From the NCBI RefSeq assembly GCF_902826555.1, contig NZ_CADEFI010000012.1, positions 37,043 to 85,804 of the forward strand: a DNA stretch of 48,762 nucleotides. The letters run 5' to 3'. The stretch comes from an uncultured Hyphomicrobium sp. Its GTDB lineage: Bacteria > Pseudomonadota > Alphaproteobacteria > Rhizobiales > Hyphomicrobiaceae. The position numbers and the translations under genes were made by a program. Positions within the stretch are counted from its first letter, which is position 1. Every line of letters begins with the position of its first letter. The notes beneath the pieces were generated by a model. It was given only the letters and a program-made list of their open reading frames with translations, had not been told where the DNA came from and made no database searches. Shown here piece after piece: positions 26,555 to 36,515 of this stretch.

Positions 26555-27421
26555 ATGGAGGAACAGGGGACGCTCGCTTCCGCCGACGAAATCGCGCCAC
26601 CGTCGCAGGCTTCGCAGGTGTGGCTGAGGGTCGTTTCGGCGATCGGGCTCGCGATCATTGCCTACGCGGCGACATGGGGCGGCGTGTTGCCCTTTGCCGG
26701 CTTCGTGCTGGCGGTGGCACTGCTCCTGAGCTGGGAATGGTCGGGCGTCGTGCGCGGGGACGGGATCGACGCCACGCTCATCGTGCACGGCCTGGCGGTG
26801 GCGGGCTCGGTCGGGCTTGCTGCATTCGGCTTCGTGGCGCTCGGCGTCGCGCTGCTGATCATCGGCACCATCATCGTGCTGGCGCTGGAGTTCGGGGCGC
26901 GTCCGCTGCTTTCGGCTGCGGGCGTTCTCTATGCCGGCTTGCCGGCGGTTGCGCTCATCTGGTTTCGCAGCAACGAGCCCCTTGGCTTCCACGCGATCCT
27001 GTTCATCGTTCTCGTCGTGGCGGCCACCGACACCGTCGCTTTCGTGACCGGACGGCTGATCGGCGGGCCCAAGCTCGCGCCTGCGATCTCGCCCAACAAG
27101 ACCTGGAGCGGGTTCCTGGGCGGCATCGCCGCGGCGTCTGCGATCGCCGCGTTGTTTGCCTATTGGATCTCGGCACCTGTGCAGGCGCTTGCCGTCATCG
27201 GGCTCGTCATGGGCATCATTGCGCAGATGGGGGATCTGGCGGAGTCGGCGATCAAGCGGACGTTCAACGTGAAAGACGCCAGCCAGCTCCTGCCGGGGCA
27301 TGGCGGATTCATGGACCGGATGGACGGGCTGATACCGGTCGCGGTGGCGCTTGCGCTCGCCGTGCTGTTCCTCGATCCGCAGGCGCCAGCCGACGCATTG
27401 TTTGCCGGTTTCGGGCGTTGA
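26555..27421 (+). CDS. cdsA: Phosphatidate cytidylyltransferase (CDP-diglyceride synthase)
   Basis: Integral membrane enzyme that makes CDP-diacylglycerol for phospholipid synthesis. It is 288 residues with about seven or eight hydrophobic segments. The C-terminal signature ESAIKRTFNVKDASQLLPGH is complete, and DTVAFVTGRLIGGPKLAPAI is also conserved. It starts 12 nt after the uppS stop with AGGAAAGG upstream and leads into dxr. Confidence 0.96.
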   Translation: MEEQGTLASADEIAPPSQASQVWLRVVSAIGLAIIAYAATWGGVLPFAGFVLAVALLLSWEWSGVVRGDGIDATLIVHGLAVAGSVGLAAFGFVALGVALLIIGTIIVLALEFGARPLLSAAGVLYAGLPAVALIWFRSNEPLGFHAILFIVLVVAATDTVAFVTGRLIGGPKLAPAISPNKTWSGFLGGIAAASAIAALFAYWISAPVQALAVIGLVMGIIAQMGDLAESAIKRTFNVKDASQLLPGHGGFMDRMDGLIPVAVALALAVLFLDPQAPADALFAGFGR

Positions 27422-27455
27422 GCGCCGTGAGAGTTCCGAAGGAGGCCAACTGAGC

Positions 27456-28709
27456 ATGGCGCACGCGGTCAGCGTATCCTCGAGCACGATGCGCCAGCAG
27501 GACGACGTGGCCGACGCAGGTGCTTGGGCGCAACGAACGTCGACGGAGCCGCTACGGCTTTCCGTGCTGGGTGCCACGGGCTCGATCGGCGCCAGCACCC
27601 TCGATCTCGTGGCCCGTCATCCCGATCGGTTCGAGGTGGTGGCGCTTACCGCGCAGTGCAACGTGCGGCGTCTCGCAGAACTCGCAACGGCCCATCGTGC
27701 GAAGGTCGCGGTCATCGGCGAAGCCGAGCGCTATGCCGAGCTCAAGTCTCTCCTCGAGGGCACGGGGATTCGCGCCGCGGCGGGGCCCGAGGCCATCGAA
27801 GCGGCGGCCCGGGAGCCGGCCCATTGCGTGATGGCGGCCATTGTCGGCGCAGCAGGGCTGAGGCCGACGTTCGCCGCCGCCGAGCAGGGTTCGCGGGTGG
27901 CACTCGCCAACAAGGAATGCCTCGTCTCGGCCGGCGACATCTTCCTCAAGCATGTCGGGCGCAGCGGCGCCGAGCTGATGCCGGTCGACAGCGAACATTC
28001 GGCCGCCTTCCAGGCGATCGGGCGGACGCCGGCGCGCTCGATCGAGAAGATCGTGCTGACGGCTTCGGGCGGGCCGTTCCGGACCCACGACAAGGACCGC
28101 CTCGCGCGCGTCACGCCCGAGGAAGCGCTCCGGCATCCGAATTGGTCGATGGGGGCAAAGGTCACCATCGATTCCGCGACGCTGATGAACAAGGGGCTCG
28201 AACTGATCGAGGCCTTCCATCTGTTTCCCGTGGGCGCGCACCAACTGGAAGCGGTGGTGCATCCGCAATCCGTCGTTCACTGCCTCGTCATGCTCGAGGA
28301 CGGCTCCGTGATGGCGCAAATGTCGCACCCCGACATGCGCACGCCGATCGCGCTGGCGCTTTCCTGGCCGGAGCGCCTCGAGACCCCGGTTTCACGGCTC
28401 GATCTCGTGGCGCTCAAGACCCTTACCTTCGAGGCCCCGGATCACGAGCGCTTTCCCGCCCTCAAAATCGCCATCGATGCGCTGCATCGCGGCGGCGCGG
28501 CGCCTGCGGTGCTCAACGCGGCCAATGAAGTGGCGGTCGAGGCGTTCCTGGATCGGCGGATCGGGTTCCTGGATATTGCGCCTCTGGCTGCAGCCTGTCT
28601 TGAAAAGGCCGAAGGCCGGGGGCTCATTAGCGGTGTCGCTACACTCGATGACGTGCTCGCCGTGGATGGCGAAGCGCGGAACATGGCGCGGATGTTGCTT
28701 CCCGGATAA
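27456..28709 (+). CDS. dxr: 1-deoxy-D-xylulose 5-phosphate reductoisomerase
   Basis: Second enzyme of the MEP isoprenoid pathway; converts DXP to MEP with NADPH. From ATG 27456 (GGAGG about 10 nt upstream) it has 417 residues. An N-terminal extension of about 30 residues precedes LSVLGATGSIGASTLDLV, the NADPH fold. ANKECLVSAG, MPVDSEHSAAFQA and HPNWSMGAKVTIDSATLMNK provide the metal and substrate sites. It supplies isoprenoid precursors for UppS, encoded upstream in the same cluster. Confidence 0.97.
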   Translation: MAHAVSVSSSTMRQQDDVADAGAWAQRTSTEPLRLSVLGATGSIGASTLDLVARHPDRFEVVALTAQCNVRRLAELATAHRAKVAVIGEAERYAELKSLLEGTGIRAAAGPEAIEAAAREPAHCVMAAIVGAAGLRPTFAAAEQGSRVALANKECLVSAGDIFLKHVGRSGAELMPVDSEHSAAFQAIGRTPARSIEKIVLTASGGPFRTHDKDRLARVTPEEALRHPNWSMGAKVTIDSATLMNKGLELIEAFHLFPVGAHQLEAVVHPQSVVHCLVMLEDGSVMAQMSHPDMRTPIALALSWPERLETPVSRLDLVALKTLTFEAPDHERFPALKIAIDALHRGGAAPAVLNAANEVAVEAFLDRRIGFLDIAPLAAACLEKAEGRGLISGVATLDDVLAVDGEARNMARMLLPG

Positions 28710-28781
28710 GACTTCGCCGGATTACCTCCAGCGCGTGCCACAAAACTGGAATTCAGCCTCAGCCGACGGGATTTAACCAGA

Positions 28782-30188
28782 ATGATCGAAGGGTTCATGA
28801 GTCCGGTTTTCACGTTTCTCCTGCAGGCCCTTGGCTTCCTGTTCGTGCTCGGCGTGGTGGTGTTCTTCCACGAGCTCGGGCACTTCCTGGTCGCCCGCTG
28901 GTGCGGCGTCACGGTGACGACCTTCTCGATCGGCTTCGGACGCGAGCTCTGGGCGCGCAACGACCGCCACGGAACACGCTGGCGGATCGCGGCCATTCCG
29001 CTCGGCGGCTACGTCAAGTTTCTCGACGACGTCAACGCTGCGAGCCAGCCCTCATCGGTCACGCCGGAGAACCTTCCGCCCGGCTCATTTCACGGCAAAC
29101 CCGTCTGGCAGCGGTCCCTGGTGGTGGCAGCCGGTCCGGCGGCGAATTTCCTCGTCGCGGCGCTGATCTATTCCGCCGTCAATGCGGCCTACGGCGTATC
29201 GATGATCACCGCGCGCGTGGACGAAGTGGTCGCCGGCATGCCCGCCGAAAAGGCTGGAATCAAGCCCGGCGACGTCATCACCAAGATCGATACCTGGTCG
29301 ATCGAGACCTACGAGGACGTGGTCAAGATCGTCACGGCCGCCGCCGGACGCTCGCTCGACATCACCGTCGACCGTCACGGCGAAACGCGGTCTTTCCGGG
29401 TCACTCCGGACATCAAGGAGCAACCGAGCGATCTTGGGGTGACCCTGCGCCTCGGCGATATCGGCATCACGCGCGTGCTTTCGGCCCGCGTGGGTACGGT
29501 GGTGGCGGATTCACCCGCCGAGAAGGCCGGACTTGCTCCCGGGGATACCATTACGGCCATCGACGGCAAGACGATCTCCTCTTTCGACGACCTCGTCAGC
29601 GCCGTCGGGCCGGCTGCGGGACGCGCGCTGACCCTGACCGTCGACCGCAAGGGGGAGTTGCTCACGCTTTCCGTGACCCCGGCTGCCGTGGACGGCAAGA
29701 AGCCGGACGGGACGCCCATCAAGCAGGGGCGCATCGGCGTTTCGCCGGACCGGCCGGCGCCGGTCGCCGTTTCGCTTCCGGAGGCGGTTCGCCTGGGGAT
29801 CCGCGAGACTTATTCTAACATCGTTCAAACGGTTACCGGGATCATCGACATCTTCGTCGGGCGCCAATCGGCCGACCAGGTCGGCGGGCCGATTCTCATG
29901 GCCGAGGTGACGGCACGGGTGGTCGAGCTCGGCTGGGAGCCGCTGCTGCGCTGGACGGCCCTCATCTCCGCCAATATCGGGTTGTTGAATTTGCTACCTA
30001 TTCCGCTTCTGGACGGCGGCCATCTTGTGTTCTACGCGATGGAAGCCATCCGCCGGCGCCCGCTCAGCCAGCGGGTCCAGGAAATCGGCTTCCAGATCGG
30101 TATCGCCGTCATCCTGATGATGGTCGTTTTCGTCAACCTGAACGACATCCTGCGGGTCGGAAAAAGGTGGCTATTTGGTGGCGGTTAG
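28782..30188 (+). CDS. rseP: RseP site-2 intramembrane zinc metalloprotease
   Basis: Inner-membrane S2P-family protease that cleaves anti-sigma factors and remnant signal peptides. The protein is 468 residues. The zinc motif HELGH is at residues 30-34 and the second metal ligand lies in LLPIPLLDGGHLVFYAME near residue 410. Two PDZ domains occupy the periplasmic part (SPAEKAGLAPGDTITAIDGK is the second). Four membrane helices are visible. It precedes bamA, linking envelope stress signalling to outer-membrane assembly. Confidence 0.96.
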   Translation: MIEGFMSPVFTFLLQALGFLFVLGVVVFFHELGHFLVARWCGVTVTTFSIGFGRELWARNDRHGTRWRIAAIPLGGYVKFLDDVNAASQPSSVTPENLPPGSFHGKPVWQRSLVVAAGPAANFLVAALIYSAVNAAYGVSMITARVDEVVAGMPAEKAGIKPGDVITKIDTWSIETYEDVVKIVTAAAGRSLDITVDRHGETRSFRVTPDIKEQPSDLGVTLRLGDIGITRVLSARVGTVVADSPAEKAGLAPGDTITAIDGKTISSFDDLVSAVGPAAGRALTLTVDRKGELLTLSVTPAAVDGKKPDGTPIKQGRIGVSPDRPAPVAVSLPEAVRLGIRETYSNIVQTVTGIIDIFVGRQSADQVGGPILMAEVTARVVELGWEPLLRWTALISANIGLLNLLPIPLLDGGHLVFYAMEAIRRRPLSQRVQEIGFQIGIAVILMMVVFVNLNDILRVGKRWLFGGG

Positions 30189-30450
30189 AAGGCGCCTCGA
30201 ATCTCCCTTGGGTGACGTAAACTTGCCACTTCCCAGTGCCTTACCCGCTTGTTAAGAATGCCAAAGTGAAAGGCACCGACGACGCGATTCGAGGCAGGGG
30301 GCTTCGAGTTAGGTTCTTTTTTGCGCGTTTGGAGGGGCTTTCGCCCAGGGGGTCAAACCTCATCACGACACGACAGCTCGGGAACCGCTTTGCCGACGGG
30401 GTTCCACGGGTTAAGGGGGGTCGGCACAAGAAGGCGAGGCAGATCCGCAC

Positions 30451-32823
30451 ATGGTGCAGTTTCGGATCATGTCGTTGGGGGGGCTACGCCTGCTGTCATG
30501 GCTGGCGATCGCCGCTCCTGCAGGTTTTGCCGCGCAGTTCGTGGCGTTCTCGACCCCGGTGCAAGCCCAGGGCGTGGTGCGTGACATCCGCGTCGAAGGC
30601 AATCGGCGCGTCGAGCCGGAAACCGTGCGCTCCTATCTCCAATTCTCGGTCGGTCAGCCCTACGATGCGGGCAAGGTCGACCAATCGCTTCAGGCCCTGT
30701 TCGGAACCGGCCTATTCGCCGACGTCTCGATCAACCAGGAAGGCGACAGCGTCGTCGTCTACGTGGTCGAGAACCCGGTCATCAACCAGGTCGCCTTCGA
30801 GGGTAACAGCGAGGTCGATACCGATACGCTGAAGGCCGAAGTCCAACTCAAGCCGCGCTCCGTCTACACCCGCGCCCGCGTGCAGGGCGACGTGCAGCGC
30901 ATTCTCGACGTCTACCGGCGCCAGGGCCGCTACGCCGCGTCAGTCGAACCTAAGATCATCGAGCTCGAGCAGAGCCGCGTGAATCTCGTGTTCGAGATTA
31001 ACGAAGGCGGAGCGACGAAAGTCCAGGGCATCAATTTCGTCGGCAACCACGCCTTCTCGGATGCCCAGCTACGCGACATCATCTCGACCACGCAGAGCGG
31101 CTGGTTCGACTTCCTCAAGGGCACCGCCTACTACGACCCCGACCGCATGAACCTCGACCGCGAGCTTCTGCGCCAGTTCTATCTCAAGAACGGCTATGCG
31201 GACGTGCGCGTGGTGGCCGCCAATGCCGAGCTCGATCGCGAGGGCTCGGGCTTCACGGTCAACTTCGCCATCGACGAGGGCGAGCAGTACACGTTCGGCC
31301 CGGTCACGATCGAGAACTCGCTGGCCGGCCTCGACCCGAACACGCTGACCGGCGATATCCTGACGCACCAGGGCGAAACCTATAACGGCTCGGACATCGA
31401 GAAATCGGTGGAGAAGCTGACGCTGGTCACCGCCGAGCAAGGCTTCGCCTTCGCTCGCGTGCGCCCGCGCGCCGTGCCCGATCCCGCCGCGCGCACCATT
31501 ACGCTTGCCTACCTCGTCGATGAAGGTCCGCGCATCTATATCGATCGCATCAACATCAACGGCAACGTCCGCACCAAGGATTACGTGATCCGGCGCGAGT
31601 TCCGTCTGGCTGAAGGCGACGCTTACAATCCGCTGCTCGTGGATCGCGCCAAGAAGCGCCTCAACGCGCTCGGCTTCTTCAAGTCGGTGGACATCAAGCG
31701 CCGGCCCGGCTCCTCGCCTGACCGCGTCGTCCTCGACGTCGATCTCGTCGAGCAGTCCACGGGCGAGCTGTCGTTCGGTGCCGGCTACTCGACCTCGGAA
31801 GGCGTGATCGGCGACGTCAGCATCAGCGAGCGCAACCTGCTCGGCAACGGCCAGTTCCTGCGCCTGCGTCTGGCGGGCTCCTTGGAGCGCATGCAGGTCG
31901 ACCTGTCGTTCACCGAGCCGCGCTTCCTCGATCAGAACCTGTCCGCGGGCTTCGATCTCTTCCACAAGGAGGTCGACCAGACCCAGGAATCGGGCTTCTC
32001 GTCGACGCGGACCGGCGGCACCGTTCGCCTCGGCTTCCCGCTCTCCGAAGAGCTCTGGATGCAGACGGGCTATACGCTCGAGTACAGCACGATCGACGTC
32101 GAGAGTAAGTACTACGACCGGGTCTCCAACGTCGTGGTCGAAGAAATCGAAACACGTGGCGACTCTTCGCTCGCTTCCTCGATCGGCACCTCGCTCACCT
32201 ACGACAAGCGCAACCATCCCAAGAACCCGAATAGCGGCTACTATCTGCAGCTCGCGACCGACATGGCCGGTCTTGGCGGTGACGTGCAGTACGTACGCGT
32301 GAACGGTGAAGGGCGCTTCTACTATCCGATCAGCGAGAAGATCACCTTCGTCGGCCGTGTCACCGGCGGCCATATCGAAGGCTGGGGCGGCGACGATATT
32401 CGCCTGACCGACCTTTACTACCGCGGCGGCGAGACGATCCGCGGCTTCGATCGCGGCGGCTTCGGCCCGCGCGATCTGCGCACGAACGACGCGATCGGTG
32501 GCTCGACGTTCTGGGCAAGCACGGCGGAGGTTCGCTTCCCGCTGCCGTTCATCCCCGACGACCTCGGACTTTCGGGTGCGGTATTCGCGGACGCGGGCTC
32601 GCTGTTCAACGCCAACGATCTGGCCAAGAGCCTGGACGGCAAGTCGAACGCCGAGAACGGCATCACCCTGGCCGACGACAGCACGATCCGCTCGTCGGTC
32701 GGTGCCAGCATCATGTGGAACTCGCCGGTCGGCCCGATCCGCATGGACTTCGCGAAGGCGCTCAGCAAAGAGAAGTACGACGAAGAGCAATTCTTCCGCT
32801 TCGGCGCCTCGACCAAGTTCTAA
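30451..32823 (+). CDS. bamA: Outer membrane protein assembly factor BamA
   Basis: Central beta-barrel of the BAM complex that folds outer-membrane proteins. It is 790 residues. A signal peptide ends near residue 39 (STPVQAQG). POTRA repeats run to about residue 420, starting with VRDIRVEGNRRVEPETVRSY. The 16-strand barrel ends in FFRFGASTKF with a terminal Phe. The barrel lid motif is GGETIRGFDRGGFGPRDLRT. A strong terminator follows. The 262 nt before it hold no gene I can see. Confidence 0.97.
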   Translation: MVQFRIMSLGGLRLLSWLAIAAPAGFAAQFVAFSTPVQAQGVVRDIRVEGNRRVEPETVRSYLQFSVGQPYDAGKVDQSLQALFGTGLFADVSINQEGDSVVVYVVENPVINQVAFEGNSEVDTDTLKAEVQLKPRSVYTRARVQGDVQRILDVYRRQGRYAASVEPKIIELEQSRVNLVFEINEGGATKVQGINFVGNHAFSDAQLRDIISTTQSGWFDFLKGTAYYDPDRMNLDRELLRQFYLKNGYADVRVVAANAELDREGSGFTVNFAIDEGEQYTFGPVTIENSLAGLDPNTLTGDILTHQGETYNGSDIEKSVEKLTLVTAEQGFAFARVRPRAVPDPAARTITLAYLVDEGPRIYIDRININGNVRTKDYVIRREFRLAEGDAYNPLLVDRAKKRLNALGFFKSVDIKRRPGSSPDRVVLDVDLVEQSTGELSFGAGYSTSEGVIGDVSISERNLLGNGQFLRLRLAGSLERMQVDLSFTEPRFLDQNLSAGFDLFHKEVDQTQESGFSSTRTGGTVRLGFPLSEELWMQTGYTLEYSTIDVESKYYDRVSNVVVEEIETRGDSSLASSIGTSLTYDKRNHPKNPNSGYYLQLATDMAGLGGDVQYVRVNGEGRFYYPISEKITFVGRVTGGHIEGWGGDDIRLTDLYYRGGETIRGFDRGGFGPRDLRTNDAIGGSTFWASTAEVRFPLPFIPDDLGLSGAVFADAGSLFNANDLAKSLDGKSNAENGITLADDSTIRSSVGASIMWNSPVGPIRMDFAKALSKEKYDEEQFFRFGASTKF

Positions 32824-32842
32824 GCTCGGCCAAGCTATCGAA

Positions 32843-32878
32843 GAAAGCCCGGCAGAAATCCCTGCCGGGCTTTTCTTA
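32843..32878 (+). terminator. Rho-independent terminator after bamA
   Basis: AGCCCGGCAG (32846-32855) and CTGCCGGGCT (32862-32871) form a 10-bp stem with a six-base loop, followed by a T-rich run. It separates the bamA transcript from lpxD. Confidence 0.88.
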
Positions 32879-33068
32879 TTCGCCGAGCCGGCTCCCCGCC
32901 GGCCGGGGTGGAATTGTCCTCAGATCGGCTGGACCGCGGGCACTTCTGGTCTTATGAGAGGGGCGCGGCGGCCTATGGCCTCGCATTCGCAGGGGCCTCC
33001 CGGATCCGGGCCGCCCATCCGCCGCGATCCCTTTGCCGCAACCCCTCAGGACCCTGAAGGCCTCGCCC

Positions 33069-34127
33069 ATGAATCATCCCGGTTTTTTCGACATCGCCGG
33101 GCCGTTCAGTCTGCAAGAGATCGCTGCCGCCACGCAGTCCGAAGTGCGGGGCGGGACGGATGTGGCCGCGCTCAAGCTCAAGGGAATGCAACCGCTTTCC
33201 GAGGCGTCGCCCAGCGACCTGTCCTTCTTCGATAACCGAAAGTATTTGTCGCAACTTCTCGAGACCAAGGCCGGCGCCTGCCTGGTCTCGGCCAAGTTCG
33301 CGGACCGCGTTCCTGCCGGCACGGTTCCTATCGTCGCCCGCGCGCCCTATCCTGCCTTCGCCCGGGCGCTCGCGCTCTTCTATCCCGGGGCCATGCGGAG
33401 CAAGGCCGGCGCGGCTGGTGAGCAAGAGCGCATCTCGCCCTCCGCGGTGCTCGAGGAGGGCGTCGAGGTCGAGCCTGGCGCCGTCATAGGGCCCGAGGCC
33501 CGCATCGGCCGGGGGACCCGGATCGCGGCAGGTGCCGTCGTCGGATACCGGGTAACCATAGGCCGAGACTGCTACGTCGGCCCGCTCGTTTCGGTCGTCC
33601 ACGCGCTCGTCGGAGACCGGGTGATCCTGCACGCCGGGGTGCGGATCGGCCAGGATGGCTTCGGATTTGCCATGGGCGCGCAGGGGCACCTGAAAGTGCC
33701 GCAGGTCGGGCGCGTCATCATCCAGGACGACGTGGAAATCGGCGCCAACTCGACCATCGATCGCGGGGCTCTTAAGGATACGATCATCGGCGAGGGCACC
33801 AAAATTGATAATCTGGTCCAGATCGGGCACAACGTCGTCATCGGGCGGCACTGCGTGATCGTCGGGCAGGTCGGTATTGCGGGCTCCGCCGAGCTTGGCG
33901 ACTATGTGGTCATGGGCGGTCAGGCCGGATTGGTCGGGCACATCAAAGTCGGCCAGGGAGCGCAACTCGCAGGCGGCTCTCATGCGAAAAATGATGTTCC
34001 GGCTGGAGCAGTCATGGCGGGCACGCCGGCACGACCATTCAAGGAGTGGGCCCGCGAAGTCGCCGCTTTGAGGCGGCTGGCGCGCCGTCCGGGGAGCAAT
34101 CCCGACGACGGAGCAGGCGACTCCTGA
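33069..34127 (+). CDS. lpxD: UDP-3-O-acylglucosamine N-acyltransferase
   Basis: Third enzyme of lipid A synthesis, adding the N-linked hydroxy-acyl chain. From ATG 33069 it has 352 residues. The N-terminal uridine-binding domain contains [15 protein letters not shown]. From about residue 115 a left-handed beta-helix of hexapeptide repeats follows (for example [20 protein letters not shown]). The catalytic histidine is probably that in [20 protein letters not shown]. It is separated from bamA by a terminator; no skp/ompH gene lies between, unlike in enterobacteria. Confidence 0.96.
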   Translation: MNHPGFFDIAGPFSLQEIAAATQSEVRGGTDVAALKLKGMQPLSEASPSDLSFFDNRKYLSQLLETKAGACLVSAKFADRVPAGTVPIVARAPYPAFARALALFYPGAMRSKAGAAGEQERISPSAVLEEGVEVEPGAVIGPEARIGRGTRIAAGAVVGYRVTIGRDCYVGPLVSVVHALVGDRVILHAGVRIGQDGFGFAMGAQGHLKVPQVGRVIIQDDVEIGANSTIDRGALKDTIIGEGTKIDNLVQIGHNVVIGRHCVIVGQVGIAGSAELGDYVVMGGQAGLVGHIKVGQGAQLAGGSHAKNDVPAGAVMAGTPARPFKEWAREVAALRRLARRPGSNPDDGAGDS

Positions 34128-34190
34128 CGAACTGAGAATCATGCGCCCGACACGGAGAAGATCCGGCGGGCCGAACGGAGTGAGACTTGG

Positions 34191-34691
34191 ATGGACGACG
34201 CAACGAAGAAGCCGGCCATGAAGACGGCAGACATCAGCAAGATTCTCAAGCTGCTGCCTCACCGCTACCCTTTCCTGCTCCTCGACCGCATCTACGACAT
34301 CAACGGTGACGAGACCTGCGTCGGCATCAAGAACGTGACCATCAACGAGCCGTTCTTCCAAGGCCACTTTCCGCAATTCCCGGTGATGCCGGGCGTGCTC
34401 ATCATCGAGGGGCTGGCACAGACGGCGGGCGCGCTCTGCGTGCATAGCCTCGGCGAGGACTACAAGACCGAGCTCGTGTATTTCATGGGCATCGACAAAG
34501 CCAAGTTCCGCAAACCCGTGCTGCCCGGCGACCAGCTGCATTACCACGTGCGCAAGATCCGCAATCGCGGCCGCGTCTGGCGTTTCTACGGGGAGGCCAA
34601 GGTCGACGGCCACACGGTGGCGGAAGCCGAGATCAGCGCCATGCTCGCAGATACGGCAGAGGCTCGTGCATTCGCGGCGAAGAATGGCTAA
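34191..34691 (+). CDS. fabZ: 3-hydroxyacyl-ACP dehydratase FabZ
   Basis: Dehydratase of fatty acid elongation that competes with LpxA for 3-hydroxyacyl-ACP. It is 166 residues with [17 protein letters not shown] near the N-terminus and the active site [20 protein letters not shown] (His and Glu). Its stop overlaps the lpxA start by 8 nt, which suggests translational coupling. Confidence 0.97.
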   Translation: MDDATKKPAMKTADISKILKLLPHRYPFLLLDRIYDINGDETCVGIKNVTINEPFFQGHFPQFPVMPGVLIIEGLAQTAGALCVHSLGEDYKTELVYFMGIDKAKFRKPVLPGDQLHYHVRKIRNRGRVWRFYGEAKVDGHTVAEAEISAMLADTAEARAFAAKNG

Positions 34692-35487
34692 CAAGATCCA
34701 CCCCACAGCCATCGTTGAGGATGGCGCCAGGCTCGGCGATGGCGTGATCGTGGGCCCCTACTCGGTTGTCGGGGCGAACGTCTCGCTCGGTGACGGTGTC
34801 GAACTTGCGAGCCACGTGGTGGTGGCGGGCCACACCTCGATCGGCGCGCGCACGCGCATCTTCCCATTCGCCTCCATCGGCCACCAGCCACAGGACCTCA
34901 AGTACAAGGGCGAACCGTCGACGCTCGATATCGGCACCGACTGCCTGATCCGAGAGGGCGTGACGATCAACCCGGGCACGGCGGGCGGCGGCATGAAGAC
35001 CGTCGTCGGCAACGCGTGTGCATTCCTCGCAAACTCGCACGTCGGCCACGACTGCCACGTCGGCAGCAACGTGATCTTCTCGAACAATGTCATGCTGGCC
35101 GGGCATTGCGAGGTGGGAGACTTCGCCATCATCGGCGGCGGCGCGGCCGTGATCCAGTTCGCACGCGTGGGAGCCCACTCGTTCCTCGGCGGCATGAGCG
35201 GTCTCGAGCAGGACCTCATTCCGTACGGCATGGCCCTCGGCAACCGGGCGCATCTCTCGGGGCTCAATATCGTCGGACTGCAACGGCGCGACTTCTCACG
35301 CAGCCAAATCCATGACCTGCGGCGCGCCTACCGGCTCCTGTTCGCCCAGGAGGGGACCTTGCTCGAGCGCGTCGCGGACGTGGCCGAGGAGTTCAAGGAC
35401 CATCCAACGGTGATGGAGATCGTCGCCTTCATCAAGGCCGGCGGTAAGCGATCCATGTGCACGCCGAAGAACGGGGCGGAAGCCTAG
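34684..35487 (+). CDS. lpxA: UDP-N-acetylglucosamine acyltransferase
   Basis: First enzyme of lipid A synthesis, a hexapeptide-repeat trimer. From ATG 34684 it has 267 residues: [20 protein letters not shown] begins the beta-helix, and [20 protein letters not shown] carries the catalytic histidine region. A helical C-terminal domain starts near residue 195 ([20 protein letters not shown]). The lpxI/lpxB genes that usually follow in alphaproteobacteria are absent here; the strand switches right after. Confidence 0.97.
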   Translation: MANKIHPTAIVEDGARLGDGVIVGPYSVVGANVSLGDGVELASHVVVAGHTSIGARTRIFPFASIGHQPQDLKYKGEPSTLDIGTDCLIREGVTINPGTAGGGMKTVVGNACAFLANSHVGHDCHVGSNVIFSNNVMLAGHCEVGDFAIIGGGAAVIQFARVGAHSFLGGMSGLEQDLIPYGMALGNRAHLSGLNIVGLQRRDFSRSQIHDLRRAYRLLFAQEGTLLERVADVAEEFKDHPTVMEIVAFIKAGGKRSMCTPKNGAEA

Positions 35488-35540
35488 GCCGCTTCGATCT
35501 TGCCTGCACTCAATCGCGGCGCGCGTCGCCGTGCCAGCGC

Positions 35541-36056
35541 TTACTGTTGCGCGTCTCCGCCCCCGGTGCCGGTGCCCTCGGAGATCTGGGTCTTTGTCGA
35601 GGAGTGTTTCGAGATCGTGTCAAAGTAGTCCTTGTCATCGCCGATGGTCAGGGTCGGCGAGCAGTTCGGCGTGCAGCTGTAGGACTGGCGCAGTCCACCC
35701 TTCGTCAGATTGACAATGCGGACCTCGTCGCGAGTTACCACAATGCGCTGGTCCTGGATGATGTTGCGCTGGTCGTCGAGCGCGATGATGTTCGTCACGC
35801 CGAAGGTCTTGCCGGTGACGACAAGCAGATTGCCACCCTGGATCGCCACGTCGGCGATCGACGGGTTGCCGATAATGATGCTCGACACGGGGCGCGGCAG
35901 GCGCAGGAGCTGCGACTGATCGTAGGCGACGACGAGGTCAGCGGCCTTTGCGTGTGTGGAGGCGAGGCACACAGCCAGCGCCATCACGAGGCCCGAGGCG
36001 AGCATCGCAGCAAGGCTCAGGTCGGGTCGGCGCACGGAAACGGCAGCGGTCGGCAC
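35541..36056 (-). CDS. Secreted protein with pilus/secretin N-terminal domain (PF13629-like)
   Basis: From GTG 36056 (GAGGAG about 9 nt upstream) this 171-residue protein has a signal peptide (LVMALAVCLASTHAKAA, cleavage near residue 38). Its domain, VVAYDQSQLLRLPRPVSSII followed by VAIQGGNLLVVTGKTFGVTN, resembles the N-terminal domain of CpaC/RcpA-type secretins. No secretin barrel or pilus gene follows. A two-cysteine stretch (SCTPNCSPTLT) and an acidic, Thr/Gly-rich tail close it. Stand-alone versions of this domain are common in the order; their role is unknown. Confidence 0.8.
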   Translation of the reverse strand: MPTAAVSVRRPDLSLAAMLASGLVMALAVCLASTHAKAADLVVAYDQSQLLRLPRPVSSIIIGNPSIADVAIQGGNLLVVTGKTFGVTNIIALDDQRNIIQDQRIVVTRDEVRIVNLTKGGLRQSYSCTPNCSPTLTIGDDKDYFDTISKHSSTKTQISEGTGTGGGDAQQ

Positions 36057-36210
36057 GGCTGGCCACTCCTCTAAGTTGGACTCTCACCATTTGGCGCCGA
36101 TTGGGTAAACGAAGCTCTAACGGATGCTCCAAAAGCGGGCCCGGCCGCATGGAACCCGGACGGCGTGCTGGGCGTTTCACCTGAAAATCCCATCATTGCG
36201 AGAGGTTGGC

Positions 36211-36441
36211 ATGTCACGCACCACGTTGCTCGTGATCGCTTCGTTGTTCGTCCTCCTGGGCGGCGCCGTGTTTCTGGCCCAAAGCGGCGCGTTGGAGTCT
36301 TCCGGGCCGACGGCCGGCACCAATGTCGGCGGAACGCGGATCGAGGCGCCGGGCACGCGTATTGAAAGCGATAACGACAAGACGCGCATTCAGGCGCCGG
36401 GAGTCGACATCACCGTTCCGCGCGATAAGAACGGCGATTGA
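36211..36441 (+). CDS. Small exported protein with short internal repeats (76 aa)
   Basis: ATG 36211 follows GAGAGG. A signal sequence or membrane anchor (TTLLVIASLFVLLGGAVFLA) is followed by a short mature part with the repeat TRI(E/Q) at three evenly spaced sites (GTRIEAPGTRIESDNDKTRI). The protein ends 75 nt before the likely start of the MgtC-type gene and is probably co-transcribed with it. I recognise no family. Confidence 0.65.
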   Translation: MSRTTLLVIASLFVLLGGAVFLAQSGALESSGPTAGTNVGGTRIEAPGTRIESDNDKTRIQAPGVDITVPRDKNGD

Positions 36442-36515
36442 TAAGTTACGAATTTCCGTTCCTCCGCATGCGAACTTATCGTAACGTCGATTACGTTCAT
36501 TCGGAGGCCGGTCGA

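Noticed and set aside
31069-32790. 573-codon open frame on the minus strand
   Set aside because: It is the antisense shadow of bamA, Ala/Arg/Val-rich, with no recognisable features.
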